Assembly: GCF_002514735.1 (NCBI RefSeq)
Contig: NZ_NBWU01000005.1
Span: forward strand, 372,001-436,000
DNA: 64,000 nt
Direction of reading: 5' to 3'
Origin: Sediminicola luteus
GTDB lineage: Bacteria; Bacteroidota; Bacteroidia; Flavobacteriales; Flavobacteriaceae
Below are positions 36,056 through 44,705 of this stretch, piece by piece. Both the position numbers and the translations under genes were made by a program. Position 1 is the stretch's first letter; each line of letters begins with the position of its first letter. A model generated the notes under the pieces. The model searched no databases. It was not told the DNA's origin and saw nothing but the letters and a program-made list of their open reading frames with translations.

Positions 36056-37057
36056 ATGCCTTGGTACCGAAGAATACTTTTTCCCTTTTCATGGGTTTAC
36101 GCCATGATCGTTTATATGCGCAACCGCTTTTACGACTGGGGCTGGTTTTCTTCCCAGACCTACGATTTTCCATTGATTGGTATAGGTAATCTAAGTGTAG
36201 GGGGTACTGGTAAAACACCTATGGTAGAATATGTGTTGCGCGAATTGGCCCAATTTCGGGTAGCTATGCTGAGTCGTGGTTATGGTAGAAATACCAAAGG
36301 CTTCGTTCGTGCCCATGAAGGGACTTCTATTTTAGATATTGGTGATGAGCCGTTTCAGATACATCAAAAGTTTCCCGAGGTAACCGTGGCGGTCGATGGC
36401 GACCGAAGACATGGTATTGCCACTTTGCGAAACGATTCCGAACTTGAGGCTTTGGTTTTGGACGATGTATACCAGCACCGCAAAGTAAAACCCGGACTAT
36501 TGATTCTATTGACCATGTATGGCGATTTGTATGTAGATGATGGGTATTTACCTTCGGGGAACCTTCGCGATCATAAAAAGGAAGCTGGGCGTGCCCATGT
36601 GGTTATCGTTACCAAGTGTCCTGAGGATTTGGAGGCACAAGAAAAGGAATTGATTAGACAGAAGTTGGCTTTGCAGCAGAACCAGCGTCTGCTTTTTTCC
36701 CATTTACAATATGATGACAGGGTAGTGGGGCCTAATGGCAAAGTTCCACTCGATACCTTGAAAACTCCATTTTGTTTGGTAACCGGAATCGCAAACCCAG
36801 AACCTTTGGTGCGATATTTAAAAGAAAAAGGCCACGAATTTGAACATCTGGTCTATGCTGATCATCATTACTTTAGCGATGCGGAAGTGGAACAATTCAA
36901 TGCAAAAGAGCTGGTGCTAACGACCGAAAAAGATTATGTGCGCTTAAAAGGACGGGTCAAAAACTTATATGCCTTGGGTATACGACATGCTTTTTCAACT
37001 GACGATGCCCGGTGGTTTTCGAATACCTTGCAATCGTATGTTAAGGATGGTGCCTAG
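36056..37057 (+). CDS. lpxK: Tetraacyldisaccharide 4'-kinase (lipid A synthesis)
   Basis: 333 residues. It phosphorylates the 4' position of the lipid A disaccharide at the inner face of the inner membrane. The P-loop (IGNLSVGGTGKTPMVEY), an N-terminal membrane-associated helix, LSRGYGRNTKGF and the second-shell DEPFQIHQKF are all family hallmarks. Its stop overlaps by 4 bases the stop of the convergent hybrid histidine kinase. It sits alone on this strand, away from other lpx genes. Confidence 0.95.
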   Translation: MPWYRRILFPFSWVYAMIVYMRNRFYDWGWFSSQTYDFPLIGIGNLSVGGTGKTPMVEYVLRELAQFRVAMLSRGYGRNTKGFVRAHEGTSILDIGDEPFQIHQKFPEVTVAVDGDRRHGIATLRNDSELEALVLDDVYQHRKVKPGLLILLTMYGDLYVDDGYLPSGNLRDHKKEAGRAHVVIVTKCPEDLEAQEKELIRQKLALQQNQRLLFSHLQYDDRVVGPNGKVPLDTLKTPFCLVTGIANPEPLVRYLKEKGHEFEHLVYADHHYFSDAEVEQFNAKELVLTTEKDYVRLKGRVKNLYALGIRHAFSTDDARWFSNTLQSYVKDGA

Positions 37058-39216
37058 GAAGCCGCGTTCTTAAGGTTGCGGTCAAAAATATTCTCGCCAA
37101 TTTTCTGGTAGAACACTTCAGGGTCGAAGGGTTTGGTTACCACATCGTTACAGCCAGCAGCATAAAAGGCTTCCAAACTATCATCTAACGAAATGGCGGT
37201 CAAGGCTATTATCGGGGTCTCCTTATCGAATTTACGTATCTCTTTGGTCGCTTCATCACCACTAATGCCCGGCATATGTATGTCCATTAGAACGGCATCG
37301 TAGCGGTTGGCCTTGGCATGGTCGATGGCCTCATAACCATTGTTGGCGATATCGCAGGTAATTTCGCGCTTCTTAAGCATTTTTTTGGTAATCACCTGGT
37401 TGATTTTGTTATCTTCCACGACCAAAACATGTAATCCGGCCAGTTGGTAATCTTTTTTGGCTACTTCGAACGGGGTGTCGTCTACAACTTCATTCTTGCA
37501 CTTCATATTCAGGTTGAAGAAGAAAGAAGAGCCTTTGCCCAATTGACTTTTTACCTCAATCTTACTCTCAAACAGGCCTAGCAAACTTTTAACGATGGTC
37601 AAACCGAGACCGGTACCGCCATATTTACGGTTGATCTGTACCGAACCTTGCTCAAAACTATCGAAAATGGAATCTATTTTTTCTTCCGAAATACCGATTC
37701 CGGAATCTTTTACCTCAAAATAAATGGTGGCTTCTTCATCTTTTTGCTCTACCAATTTGGCGATGATATTCACTTGGCCTTCCTTGGTAAATTTGATGGC
37801 ATTACCCACGAGGTTCATAAAAACCTGACTCAATTTTATCGGATCGCTCATAAGTCCGGTCGGGATCTTATTGTCGAAATCGAGTATGAGTTGGGTGTTG
37901 TTCTGGTTCGCACTTTGGCGTAGTGAATCGATAACCTCGGTCAATACTTTTTTAAGACTGAACTCTATGGATAGGATCTCTAGCTTATCGGCATCGATTT
38001 TATTGATCTGTAGGATATCGTTGATAAAGTTCAAGAGGTAATCACCTGAAAACTTTAAGGCGTTAAGGTGTTCAAGCTGTTTACTGGTTGGGTTTTCCTC
38101 TAAGAGTAAATGCGTGAGCCCGGTTACCGCATACAAAGGGGTGCGTAATTCGTGGCTAACCGTAGAAAGGAAATTGGTTTTAGCCTCTACGGCCTGTACC
38201 GCGGCATCACGGGCCGATTCCAACTCTTTGTTCTTGGTGTGCAAGAGGTCATTGGTCTTCAGCTTTATTTGGTTGTTTCTGTATAGCGAAATGGCCAGAA
38301 TGGAAATAATGGTCAAGAAAGCCGAGGTTAGGATGGCTGTAATCTCCGAGCGGTTCTGTGACTCACGTAAATCTGAGATTTCAGCTTCTTGCCTCTTTAT
38401 TTCTTCCTGCATGAATTCGTATTGGATCTTATCTGCGGTTTTGGCCTCGGCCTTTACCTTAGCCGTAGTAAACACCGAATCCTTGATGTTCATGATGTTC
38501 CGTTGATGGATAATTGCGGCTTTAAATTCACCTATTTCCTCATTGCTGTAGCTCAACAATTCATTGGCCTGTAAAATCTCTGCTGCAAATTTGTTTTTAC
38601 GTGCAATGGCCAAGGCTTGTTCACCATGCTTTATACTTTCCTCTAGGTCTCCCATGGCAATGTTAACCCGGGCCAAACCTAAATATCCCCTAGTCTTCAA
38701 ATAATCTTGTTCGTAGAGGTCGTTGTTAGATAGAAGGAAGTTGAAGTTTTTTATGGCACTGTCAAACTTTTCGATTTTGGCATAGATTTCGGCCTCGGCC
38801 AGAACGATATTGTTGGAGAGGTTTCTATCGTTGCTCAGTTTACGTGACTCATTAAATGCGTAAATACCTTGGAAGTTCTTACCTTCTTTGAATAAAAACA
38901 AGGCTTCAATATACTTGTGCATCGCCTTACCATATGGGTATGATAAGTTATCTAACAAGACTTTGGCGCGGTCCCAATAGAATTCGGCCGCTCTGTCTTT
39001 ATTAATCCTTAAGTTCAATATGGCAATTTGATGGTAGGTATCGGCCAAGGCCTTTACATCTTCCATCTCCTCGGCTTTTTCAGTGGCCTTTTTTAAGGTG
39101 TCGAAAGCCAAATCTATTCTGTTCTCATTTCGTAGGGTAAGTGCCCTTACAAAATAAGACTGCAAGTTGCCATCCGAAGGTTCCGTAGGTTGGGGCCTAA
39201 CGTGAAGGAAAAGCAA
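37054..39216 (-). CDS. TPR-containing hybrid histidine kinase / response regulator
   Basis: At least 720 residues. TPR-type helices (residues 20-260) are outside the membrane, a helix at about 293-312 crosses it, then come HisKA with His355 in STVSHELRTPL, HATPase (N-box MNLVGNAIKF, G1 DSGIGIS, G2 GGTGLGL) and a receiver domain with LMDIHMPG. The start given is a TTG that falls inside the hydrophobic signal segment. The frame remains open upstream through a basic stretch (KQKKRPNQHRTTWLVLACF) to an ATA at 39274-39276 that overlaps the TAA of the GAPDH gene, so a non-canonical coupled start giving 740 residues is likely. It is downstream of lipA and GAPDH on the same strand. The signal sensed is unknown. 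Confidence 0.88.
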   Translation of the reverse strand: MLFLHVRPQPTEPSDGNLQSYFVRALTLRNENRIDLAFDTLKKATEKAEEMEDVKALADTYHQIAILNLRINKDRAAEFYWDRAKVLLDNLSYPYGKAMHKYIEALFLFKEGKNFQGIYAFNESRKLSNDRNLSNNIVLAEAEIYAKIEKFDSAIKNFNFLLSNNDLYEQDYLKTRGYLGLARVNIAMGDLEESIKHGEQALAIARKNKFAAEILQANELLSYSNEEIGEFKAAIIHQRNIMNIKDSVFTTAKVKAEAKTADKIQYEFMQEEIKRQEAEISDLRESQNRSEITAILTSAFLTIISILAISLYRNNQIKLKTNDLLHTKNKELESARDAAVQAVEAKTNFLSTVSHELRTPLYAVTGLTHLLLEENPTSKQLEHLNALKFSGDYLLNFINDILQINKIDADKLEILSIEFSLKKVLTEVIDSLRQSANQNNTQLILDFDNKIPTGLMSDPIKLSQVFMNLVGNAIKFTKEGQVNIIAKLVEQKDEEATIYFEVKDSGIGISEEKIDSIFDSFEQGSVQINRKYGGTGLGLTIVKSLLGLFESKIEVKSQLGKGSSFFFNLNMKCKNEVVDDTPFEVAKKDYQLAGLHVLVVEDNKINQVITKKMLKKREITCDIANNGYEAIDHAKANRYDAVLMDIHMPGISGDEATKEIRKFDKETPIIALTAISLDDSLEAFYAAGCNDVVTKPFDPEVFYQKIGENIFDRNLKNAAS

Positions 39217-39272
39217 AAAACAAGCCAGGACAAGCCAAGTCGTCCGGTGTTGGTTGGGTCGTTTCTTTTGTT

Positions 39273-40283
39273 TTATTGAGTCGATGTTCTACCTAAATAA
39301 TCGATTAAATCCAATAATCTATGGCTATAACCGGCTTCGTTATCGTACCAGCCGACTATTTTGACCATTTTTCCAATGACGGAGGTCATCAGAGAATCAA
39401 ACGTACAAGAATACGAACTATTGTTTATATCGATAGAAACTATGGGGTCTTCGGTATAAAAAAGGATATTTTTTAGGCTAGACTCCGATTTTTCCTTAAA
39501 AACAGCATTGATTTCGGCGATCGTGGTTTCCCGTGCCACATTAAAAGTAATATCCGTCAACGATCCGTTAGGCACGGGTACCCGAATACCACAACCCCCG
39601 ATTACATCTGATAATTCGGGGAAAATTCGGGTCAAGGCCTTGGCCGCTCCCGTGGTAGTCGGAATAATCGACTGTGAGGCCGCGCGGGCCCTGCGCAGGT
39701 CCCGATGGGGCTGATCGTGAAGATTTTGATCTGAGGTATACGAATGAATGGTAGTAATATAGGCTTGTTCAATACCACAAAGATCTTGAATTACTTGAAT
39801 CATGGGGGCGGCATTGTTTGTAGTACATGAGGCATTGGATACAATGCGGTCCTCAGGGCCTAATATATGTTCGTTAACCCCTAAAACCACCATTTTAATA
39901 TCGTCTTGTACCGGGGGTACCGATAAGATGACCTTTTTTACCCCCGGTTTTAAATGGGGTTCCAGTTCAGGTTTGGTCTTGAATTTTCCGGTACATTCAA
40001 CCACCATGTCCACATTCCATTCGTGCCATAGAATATCGGCAGGGTCTTGATGGTTACCAAGCGGGGTTAGCTTACCGTTTACTTCTATTCCGTTTTCCCC
40101 GCCTTTGATATTGGCATTAAAAGGGCCGTGGATACTATCGTATTTTAGTAAATGGGCTAGGGTAGAGGCATCGGCCAAATCGTTAATGGCTACCACCTCT
40201 ATTCTGGGGTGGTCATGGGCCAATTTAAAGAATGTACGGCCTATTCGGCCAAATCCGTTGATGCCGATTCGAATGCGGTTCAT
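39273..40283 (-). CDS. gap: Glyceraldehyde-3-phosphate dehydrogenase (type I)
   Basis: 336 residues. The NAD site (INGFGRIGRTFF, INDLAD), catalytic Cys153 in SNASCTTN and His180 in TTIHSYTSDQ are intact; YDNEAGYS near the end closes the active site. It oxidises glyceraldehyde 3-phosphate to 1,3-bisphosphoglycerate. Its place directly behind lipA (11 bases) and over the start of a histidine kinase is not the usual glycolytic context, so this may be a second GAPDH. Confidence 0.94.
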   Translation of the reverse strand: MNRIRIGINGFGRIGRTFFKLAHDHPRIEVVAINDLADASTLAHLLKYDSIHGPFNANIKGGENGIEVNGKLTPLGNHQDPADILWHEWNVDMVVECTGKFKTKPELEPHLKPGVKKVILSVPPVQDDIKMVVLGVNEHILGPEDRIVSNASCTTNNAAPMIQVIQDLCGIEQAYITTIHSYTSDQNLHDQPHRDLRRARAASQSIIPTTTGAAKALTRIFPELSDVIGGCGIRVPVPNGSLTDITFNVARETTIAEINAVFKEKSESSLKNILFYTEDPIVSIDINNSSYSCTFDSLMTSVIGKMVKIVGWYDNEAGYSHRLLDLIDYLGRTSTQ

Positions 40284-40294
40284 GTGTAGAAGTA

Positions 40295-41161
40295 CTAAAG
40301 TATGTGTTTGTGGGCCTTGTACGAAGAGCGGACCAAGGCACCGCTTTCTACATGTCTAAAGCCCATTTTAAGTCCGGTTTCCTCATATTTCCGGAACTGT
40401 TGCGGGGTTATGAACTCCTTCACGGGCAGGTGTTTTTTCGATGGTTGTAGGTATTGTCCAATGGTAACTACATCTACATTTGCTTTGCGCAGGTCTTCCA
40501 TGGTTTCCAAAACCTCTTCTTCCAACTCTCCCAAACCTAGCATAATACCCGATTTGGTACGGTGGGCACCGTTCTCCTTTAAATAGGCCAATGCTTCTAG
40601 GCTGCGGTCGTATTTCGCTTGTATACGTACTTCACGGGTTAGGCGACGTACGGTTTCCATATTGTGCGAGATTACCTCTGGGGCGACTGAAAGTATACGG
40701 TCTAAATGGGTAGGAATGCCTTGAAAATCGGGAATAAGGGTCTCTAGGGTAGTCTCGGGGTTCATCCTACGGATGGCCTTTACCGTTTCGGCCCAGATAA
40801 TAGATCCCATATCCTTTAAGTCGTCACGGTCAACCGAGGTTAATACCGCATGCTTAATATTCATGATCTTTATAGATCGGGCTACCTTTTCTGGTTCGGC
40901 CCAGTCTACACTTTCTGGCCTACCGGTCTTAACCCCACAAAAACCGCAGGAGCGCGTACAGATATTCCCCAAGATCATAAATGTGGCCGTGCCTTCGCCC
41001 CAACATTCACCCATATTGGGGCAGCTTCCCGAGGTACAGATGGTGTGTAGGTCGTACTTGTCGACCAAACCTCTAAGCTGGGTGTATTTTTTTCCGGTGG
41101 GTAATTTTACCCTAAGCCATTTTGGTTTTCCCTTGGTGGGTTTTGCGCTTACGGTTTCCAT
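40295..41161 (-). CDS. lipA: Lipoyl synthase
   Basis: 288 residues from the ATG at 41159-41161 ([13 protein letters not shown]). This radical-SAM enzyme inserts sulfur into octanoyl groups. Both iron-sulfur clusters are supported: auxiliary Cys42, Cys47, Cys53 and radical-SAM Cys68, Cys72, Cys75 (CTRSCGFC). The C-terminal RSSY serine motif ([10 protein letters not shown]) is present. It is followed after 11 bases by gap. Upstream on the same strand lies an ECF sigma factor, 68 bases away. Confidence 0.96.
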   Translation of the reverse strand: METVSAKPTKGKPKWLRVKLPTGKKYTQLRGLVDKYDLHTICTSGSCPNMGECWGEGTATFMILGNICTRSCGFCGVKTGRPESVDWAEPEKVARSIKIMNIKHAVLTSVDRDDLKDMGSIIWAETVKAIRRMNPETTLETLIPDFQGIPTHLDRILSVAPEVISHNMETVRRLTREVRIQAKYDRSLEALAYLKENGAHRTKSGIMLGLGELEEEVLETMEDLRKANVDVVTIGQYLQPSKKHLPVKEFITPQQFRKYEETGLKMGFRHVESGALVRSSYKAHKHIL

Positions 41162-41229
41162 AGGCAAAAATTTATGCAAATATACGAAAGTAAATAGGGG
41201 CCGTACCTAGTAGGTTGTGCCTAGATATC

Positions 41230-41799
41230 CTACTTTTTATTCCGGATTATCTCGGCCAATAACTTTTTGGCCCGTAACAGCTTTACTTTAATGTTGTTGA
41301 GGGGTTCGTCCAATTCCTTGGCCATTTCGGCATAACTTAGCTCGTTGAAATAGCGCAGGTTGATTACCTTTTGGTAATGGGGTTTCAGTTTTTTGATATA
41401 CCCCAAAAGCTTCGCTAGGTTTTGTTCGGTAATCAGCTGGTCTTCGGCTGTTGGGGCATCGTCCAATACCCGAACGATATCGGCACTGCCTTCGCTTTCC
41501 GATTGGTCCAATACATTGCTTTTGCGCTTACGTACCAAATCGATATGTACGTTTTTGGATATAGAGATCAGCCAAGTACCAAAATTGTAGTCGCTATTAT
41601 AGGTGTCTATCTTATCAAAAGCTTTGGAAAAGGTCTGAATACTAATGTCCTCGGCATCGTTTTCATTGCGTATGCGCGACAATTGATACCCGTAAACATC
41701 GTTCCAGTAGCTGTCGAGCAGCTGGCTAAAAGCGATTTGGTTGCCTTGTTTTGCTTTGGCTATAATGGCCAGTACTTCGGCTTTGGACAAGTCTGCCAT
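41230..41799 (-). CDS. ECF-type RNA polymerase sigma factor
   Basis: 189 residues. Region 2 is seen as DVYGYQLSRIRNENDAEDISIQTFSKAFDKIDTY ... FGTWLISISKNVHIDLVRKRK; region 4 as LKPHYQKVINLRYFNELSYAEMAKELDEPLNNIKVKLLRAKKLL. It directs RNA polymerase to a special promoter set. It is preceded after 13 bases by a four-cysteine membrane protein. No anti-sigma factor of its own is adjacent, unlike the ECF gene at 42941. Confidence 0.93.
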   Translation of the reverse strand: MADLSKAEVLAIIAKAKQGNQIAFSQLLDSYWNDVYGYQLSRIRNENDAEDISIQTFSKAFDKIDTYNSDYNFGTWLISISKNVHIDLVRKRKSNVLDQSESEGSADIVRVLDDAPTAEDQLITEQNLAKLLGYIKKLKPHYQKVINLRYFNELSYAEMAKELDEPLNNIKVKLLRAKKLLAEIIRNKK

Positions 41800-41812
41800 T
41801 TACAAATAGATC

Positions 41813-42016
41813 TTATTGGGCCGTAGCCTGGTCTCCTTTACATTGTTCGTCGGGCAAGCGACCACAGTAGCCACAGGCTTCGCCTTCTTTGTTCAAAAAC
41901 GGATTCTGACTGGCACAGGTACCCGCGAACTTACCGTCTTTTTTCCCCCAGATTTTTATGGCGATTCCCGCGAAAGCCAATGCGAGTAATCCTATCGTAA
42001 GTAAGGCTAATTTCAT
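41813..42016 (-). CDS. Small four-cysteine membrane-anchored protein
   Basis: 67 residues. One N-terminal membrane helix (residues 1-22), then KKDGKFAGTCASQNPFLNKEGEACGYCGRLPDEQC with cysteines at 34, 48, 51 and 59, a plausible metal- or redox-binding set. I know similar flavobacterial proteins annotated only as membrane or secreted proteins. It is the first gene of an apparent operon with the ECF sigma factor (13-base gap), so it might sense redox or metal state for it. That is inference. Confidence 0.7.
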   Translation of the reverse strand: MKLALLTIGLLALAFAGIAIKIWGKKDGKFAGTCASQNPFLNKEGEACGYCGRLPDEQCKGDQATAQ

Positions 42017-42114
42017 CTGTTGATTTTTACTTCATGAATCCTAATCACCCATACGGGTTAACAAGAATTATTCGACCTATCCTAATGGTTAGGAAATTCC
42101 GGCCAAAGATACGA

Positions 42115-42144
42115 AATAAAAAACCCCGCTTCTGCGGGGCTTTT
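42115..42144 (-). terminator. Terminator of the sigma/anti-sigma operon
   Basis: The minus strand has CCCCGC-AGAA-GCGGGG followed by a T6-A-T3 run, 20 bases behind the anti-sigma stop. Confidence 0.88.
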
Positions 42145-42164
42145 CAATCTTTTAACGGTCTACA

Positions 42165-42923
42165 TCAGTATTTCATTTTGGCGACGATTTGATCTAGGGT
42201 AGGGGTTTGGTTGCCCCCGTTGGGTTCTATAGTAATATAGCCAACGGCATTATCGCCATACGGTAAGGCGAACATTTTATCTTTATCCTTGATCTCGCGC
42301 ATTACCCCAAGGCTTACCAATTCGCCATTGACCTCGGCCCACATCTGGTAACATTGGTCTTCCGGTAGGTTCGGTAGGTTTCGTACGTTAATGTACGATA
42401 GCTTTTTAATAGGGTTCACGTAAGCCACGGCCTTTAATTCTTTGGCGCGTTTGTTGCCGCTTACGTAATATTTTTTGGTACGCGGATTGTTCAAGACGAT
42501 AAATTGGTTGCGCACATCTTCCAATTGTTCTTTCATATCGGTCTCCAAATCCTTGATCTTGTTGGTAACCATGGTGTTTTCCTCGATAAGGTTCTGGTTT
42601 TGGTTCCAGAAGAAATAGGAAACACCAGCGAACATGCAGGCTACAAAGCTCGCGGCAATGGCATAACGGAAGAACTTGCTTTTGTTGCGTCGTTCCGTTT
42701 TAATACGATGTTGGATCTTGGCCTTAAGCCCTTCAGGGGTTTTTACCGAATGCAATTGGGCAAAGGCCTCCAAACCCTCTTGAAGGTCTTTATAGGCTTT
42801 ACGTACCTCAGGGTAAAGGGCGATGTATCGTTCGGCTTTTTGCGATTCTAACGTATCGGCCGTGTCCAAGAGGTATTTCTCCAGTACATCGCTATCCAAA
42901 AAATCTTTTACTTTTTCTTTCAT
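42165..42923 (-). CDS. Anti-sigma factor (RskA/anti-sigma-K type)
   Basis: 252 residues from the ATG at 42921-42923 (MKEKVKDFLDSD). A cytoplasmic helical domain (about 1-75) that would hold the sigma factor is followed by one membrane helix (RYAIAASFVACMFAGVSYFFW), a coiled coil, and a periplasmic RskA-like domain (AVAYVNPIKKLSYINVRNLPNLPEDQCYQMWAEVNGELVSLGVM). It follows the ECF gene at 42941 with almost no gap; a TTG at 42944 would even overlap its stop, so coupling is likely. Confidence 0.88.
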   Translation of the reverse strand: MKEKVKDFLDSDVLEKYLLDTADTLESQKAERYIALYPEVRKAYKDLQEGLEAFAQLHSVKTPEGLKAKIQHRIKTERRNKSKFFRYAIAASFVACMFAGVSYFFWNQNQNLIEENTMVTNKIKDLETDMKEQLEDVRNQFIVLNNPRTKKYYVSGNKRAKELKAVAYVNPIKKLSYINVRNLPNLPEDQCYQMWAEVNGELVSLGVMREIKDKDKMFALPYGDNAVGYITIEPNGGNQTPTLDQIVAKMKY

Positions 42924-42940
42924 GGTCTTGGTATTAAACG

Positions 42941-43474
42941 TCAACCGGCACCGTATATTTTCTTCATCTCCCGTAACCCGATCTTTAAGCGCGACTTTAT
43001 CGTGCCCAAGGGAATGTCGAGGGCTTCACTGGCTTCTTGTTGGGTCATACCTTGGAAAAACAAAGCTTCTAGCACGATTTGGTACTTAGGGTCCAAGGTG
43101 CCTAAATGCTTTTTAAGATCCAGGGCATCGGGGCTGATCGATTCGACGCCAAGATTATATACGTCAGATACGTCGATTTGGATTTCTTTTTCCTGTTTAT
43201 TCCCTAAACTGCGCAATTTATCGATGGCCGTATTCCTCGTAATCCGAAATAGCCAGGTAAACAACTTGGCCTTGCTGGCATCGTATGAATCACTTTTGTT
43301 CCAGATCTTTACAAAGCTCTCCTGAAGTACATCTTGGGCCAACTCTTCATCTTTAACCACCTTTAAGGCTACCCCGTATAAGGTGTCGCTATAGTGCTCG
43401 TAGAGTAATGAAATCGCTTTTTCATCGCGCTCCTGCAATAATTCTACAATATGTTTTTCTAAAAGTTGACTCAT
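42941..43474 (-). CDS. ECF-type RNA polymerase sigma factor with cognate anti-sigma
   Basis: 177 residues. Region 2 is TLYGVALKVVKDEELAQDVLQESFVKIWNKSDSYD ... FTWLFRITRNTAIDKLRS; region 4 is LDPKYQIVLEALFFQGMTQQEASEALDIPLGTIKSRLKIGLREM. The layout and partner fit the SigK-type ECF group controlled by a membrane-bound RskA-like factor encoded immediately downstream. A TAnnTTTG element lies about 75-82 bases upstream. Confidence 0.93.
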   Translation of the reverse strand: MSQLLEKHIVELLQERDEKAISLLYEHYSDTLYGVALKVVKDEELAQDVLQESFVKIWNKSDSYDASKAKLFTWLFRITRNTAIDKLRSLGNKQEKEIQIDVSDVYNLGVESISPDALDLKKHLGTLDPKYQIVLEALFFQGMTQQEASEALDIPLGTIKSRLKIGLREMKKIYGAG

Positions 43475-43548
43475 TTATGTAAGGATGTCCAAATTTTATG
43501 GACTAACAGAATCCAAATGCTTATATTTATACGTAAATATATGGAGCA

Positions 43549-43556
43549 CAAAGTTA
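43549..43556 (-). promoter_or_regulatory. Candidate -7 element before the sigma/anti-sigma operon
   Basis: The minus strand reads TAACTTTG, matching TAnnTTTG, which would give a leader of about 65 bases. No -33 TTG was found. Confidence 0.35.
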
Positions 43557-43656
43557 TTAAATTGTAAGTAACGCCTTTTTTAAAGGAAAAAATATTGAAC
43601 TTTTAAATGTGTGATTGGTTATTGCACATTTAGTTTTTGGTTAGTTTGGTTTGGTA

Positions 43657-43686
43657 TGGCCCCTGTGAGGACAGGGGTCATTTTTT
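43657..43686 (+). terminator. Hairpin with T-run on the plus strand beside murB
   Basis: TGGCCCCTGT-GAGG-ACAGGGGTCA is followed on the plus strand by six T ending at the murB stop codon. On the minus strand there is no T-run, so it is a poor terminator for murB. No plus-strand gene is seen ahead of it. Confidence 0.4.
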
Positions 43687-44701
43687 ATGGAATAATGTTA
43701 ACTTCCGGTACGAGTTTGATGCCGAACTTTTCAATTACCGTATGCTGCACATACTGGGCCATCTCCCAAATATCGTTTCCTGTGGCGCCACCATAGTTTA
43801 CCAAAACCAGGGCTTGGTTTTTATGTACACCGGCCTTGCCTTTCGTAAAGCCTTTTAAGCCACTGGCTTCAATGAGCCAACCGGCAGGTATTTTATAATT
43901 ACCATCGTCCAGGGCATAAAAAGGTGCGGCTGTATGCTGTTTTGAAAATTGTTCGAATTCTGTTTTGGATAGTATCGGGTTTTTAAAAAAACTGCCGCTG
44001 TTGCCTATTTCCTTAGGGTCGGGTAACTTTTGACGCCGAATACCAATTACGGCTTCTGCTACATCTTGAATCGAGGGATTATCGATATTACGGGCTCGTA
44101 ATGCGGCCGAAATGGCCCCATATGTCGTATGTTTTCGATGGTTTTTCTGGGTCAATTCCAGACAAACCGATAATATGATGTATTGGTCTTTGGCCTCTTT
44201 TTTAAATAGGGAATCGCGATACCCGAATTGGCAATCCGATTTAGTTAGCGTACGTATTTCGCCCGTAGCCCGATCCATTACCGTACAACTCACGAAAACA
44301 TCTTTCAGCTCTACTCCATAGGCACCAATATTTTGAATGGGTGCGGTACCGATATTACCCGGAATCAAAGATAGGTTTTCAATGCCGCCGTAATCTTGTG
44401 CTAAGGCCCATTGGGTAAAATCGTGCCAATTTTCGCCGGCCATAGCGGTAATCCATACTTTATCGTTCCCTTTTTCTTGAACGGAAATACCTTTCAGGTT
44501 CAGATGTACCACTAATCGCTCAAGATCTTGGGTCAAAAGCATATTGCTGCCGCCACCTAATAAAAAGAGTTCCGGATAGCCTTTAAGGTCTAATACCTTT
44601 TTCACTTCTTCCGGCTTGCTTACCGATATAAAGTAACGGGCGGTAACATCGATTCCGAAGGTGTTGTAGTCTTTTAAAGAAACGTTTTCCTGTATCTGCA
44701 T
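43685..44701 (-). CDS. murB: UDP-N-acetylenolpyruvoylglucosamine reductase
   Basis: 338 residues, the type I length. This FAD enzyme makes UDP-MurNAc for peptidoglycan. FAD-binding GGGSNMLL, ENLSLIPGNIGTAPIQNIGAYG, the FGYRDSLFK loop, the proton-donor segment GNSGSFFKNP and the final EV contain the family residues. Its start follows the aminotransferase stop after 4 bases, so the two are co-transcribed. Confidence 0.96.
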   Translation of the reverse strand: MQIQENVSLKDYNTFGIDVTARYFISVSKPEEVKKVLDLKGYPELFLLGGGSNMLLTQDLERLVVHLNLKGISVQEKGNDKVWITAMAGENWHDFTQWALAQDYGGIENLSLIPGNIGTAPIQNIGAYGVELKDVFVSCTVMDRATGEIRTLTKSDCQFGYRDSLFKKEAKDQYIILSVCLELTQKNHRKHTTYGAISAALRARNIDNPSIQDVAEAVIGIRRQKLPDPKEIGNSGSFFKNPILSKTEFEQFSKQHTAAPFYALDDGNYKIPAGWLIEASGLKGFTKGKAGVHKNQALVLVNYGGATGNDIWEMAQYVQHTVIEKFGIKLVPEVNIIP

Positions 44702-44705
44702 AGTC

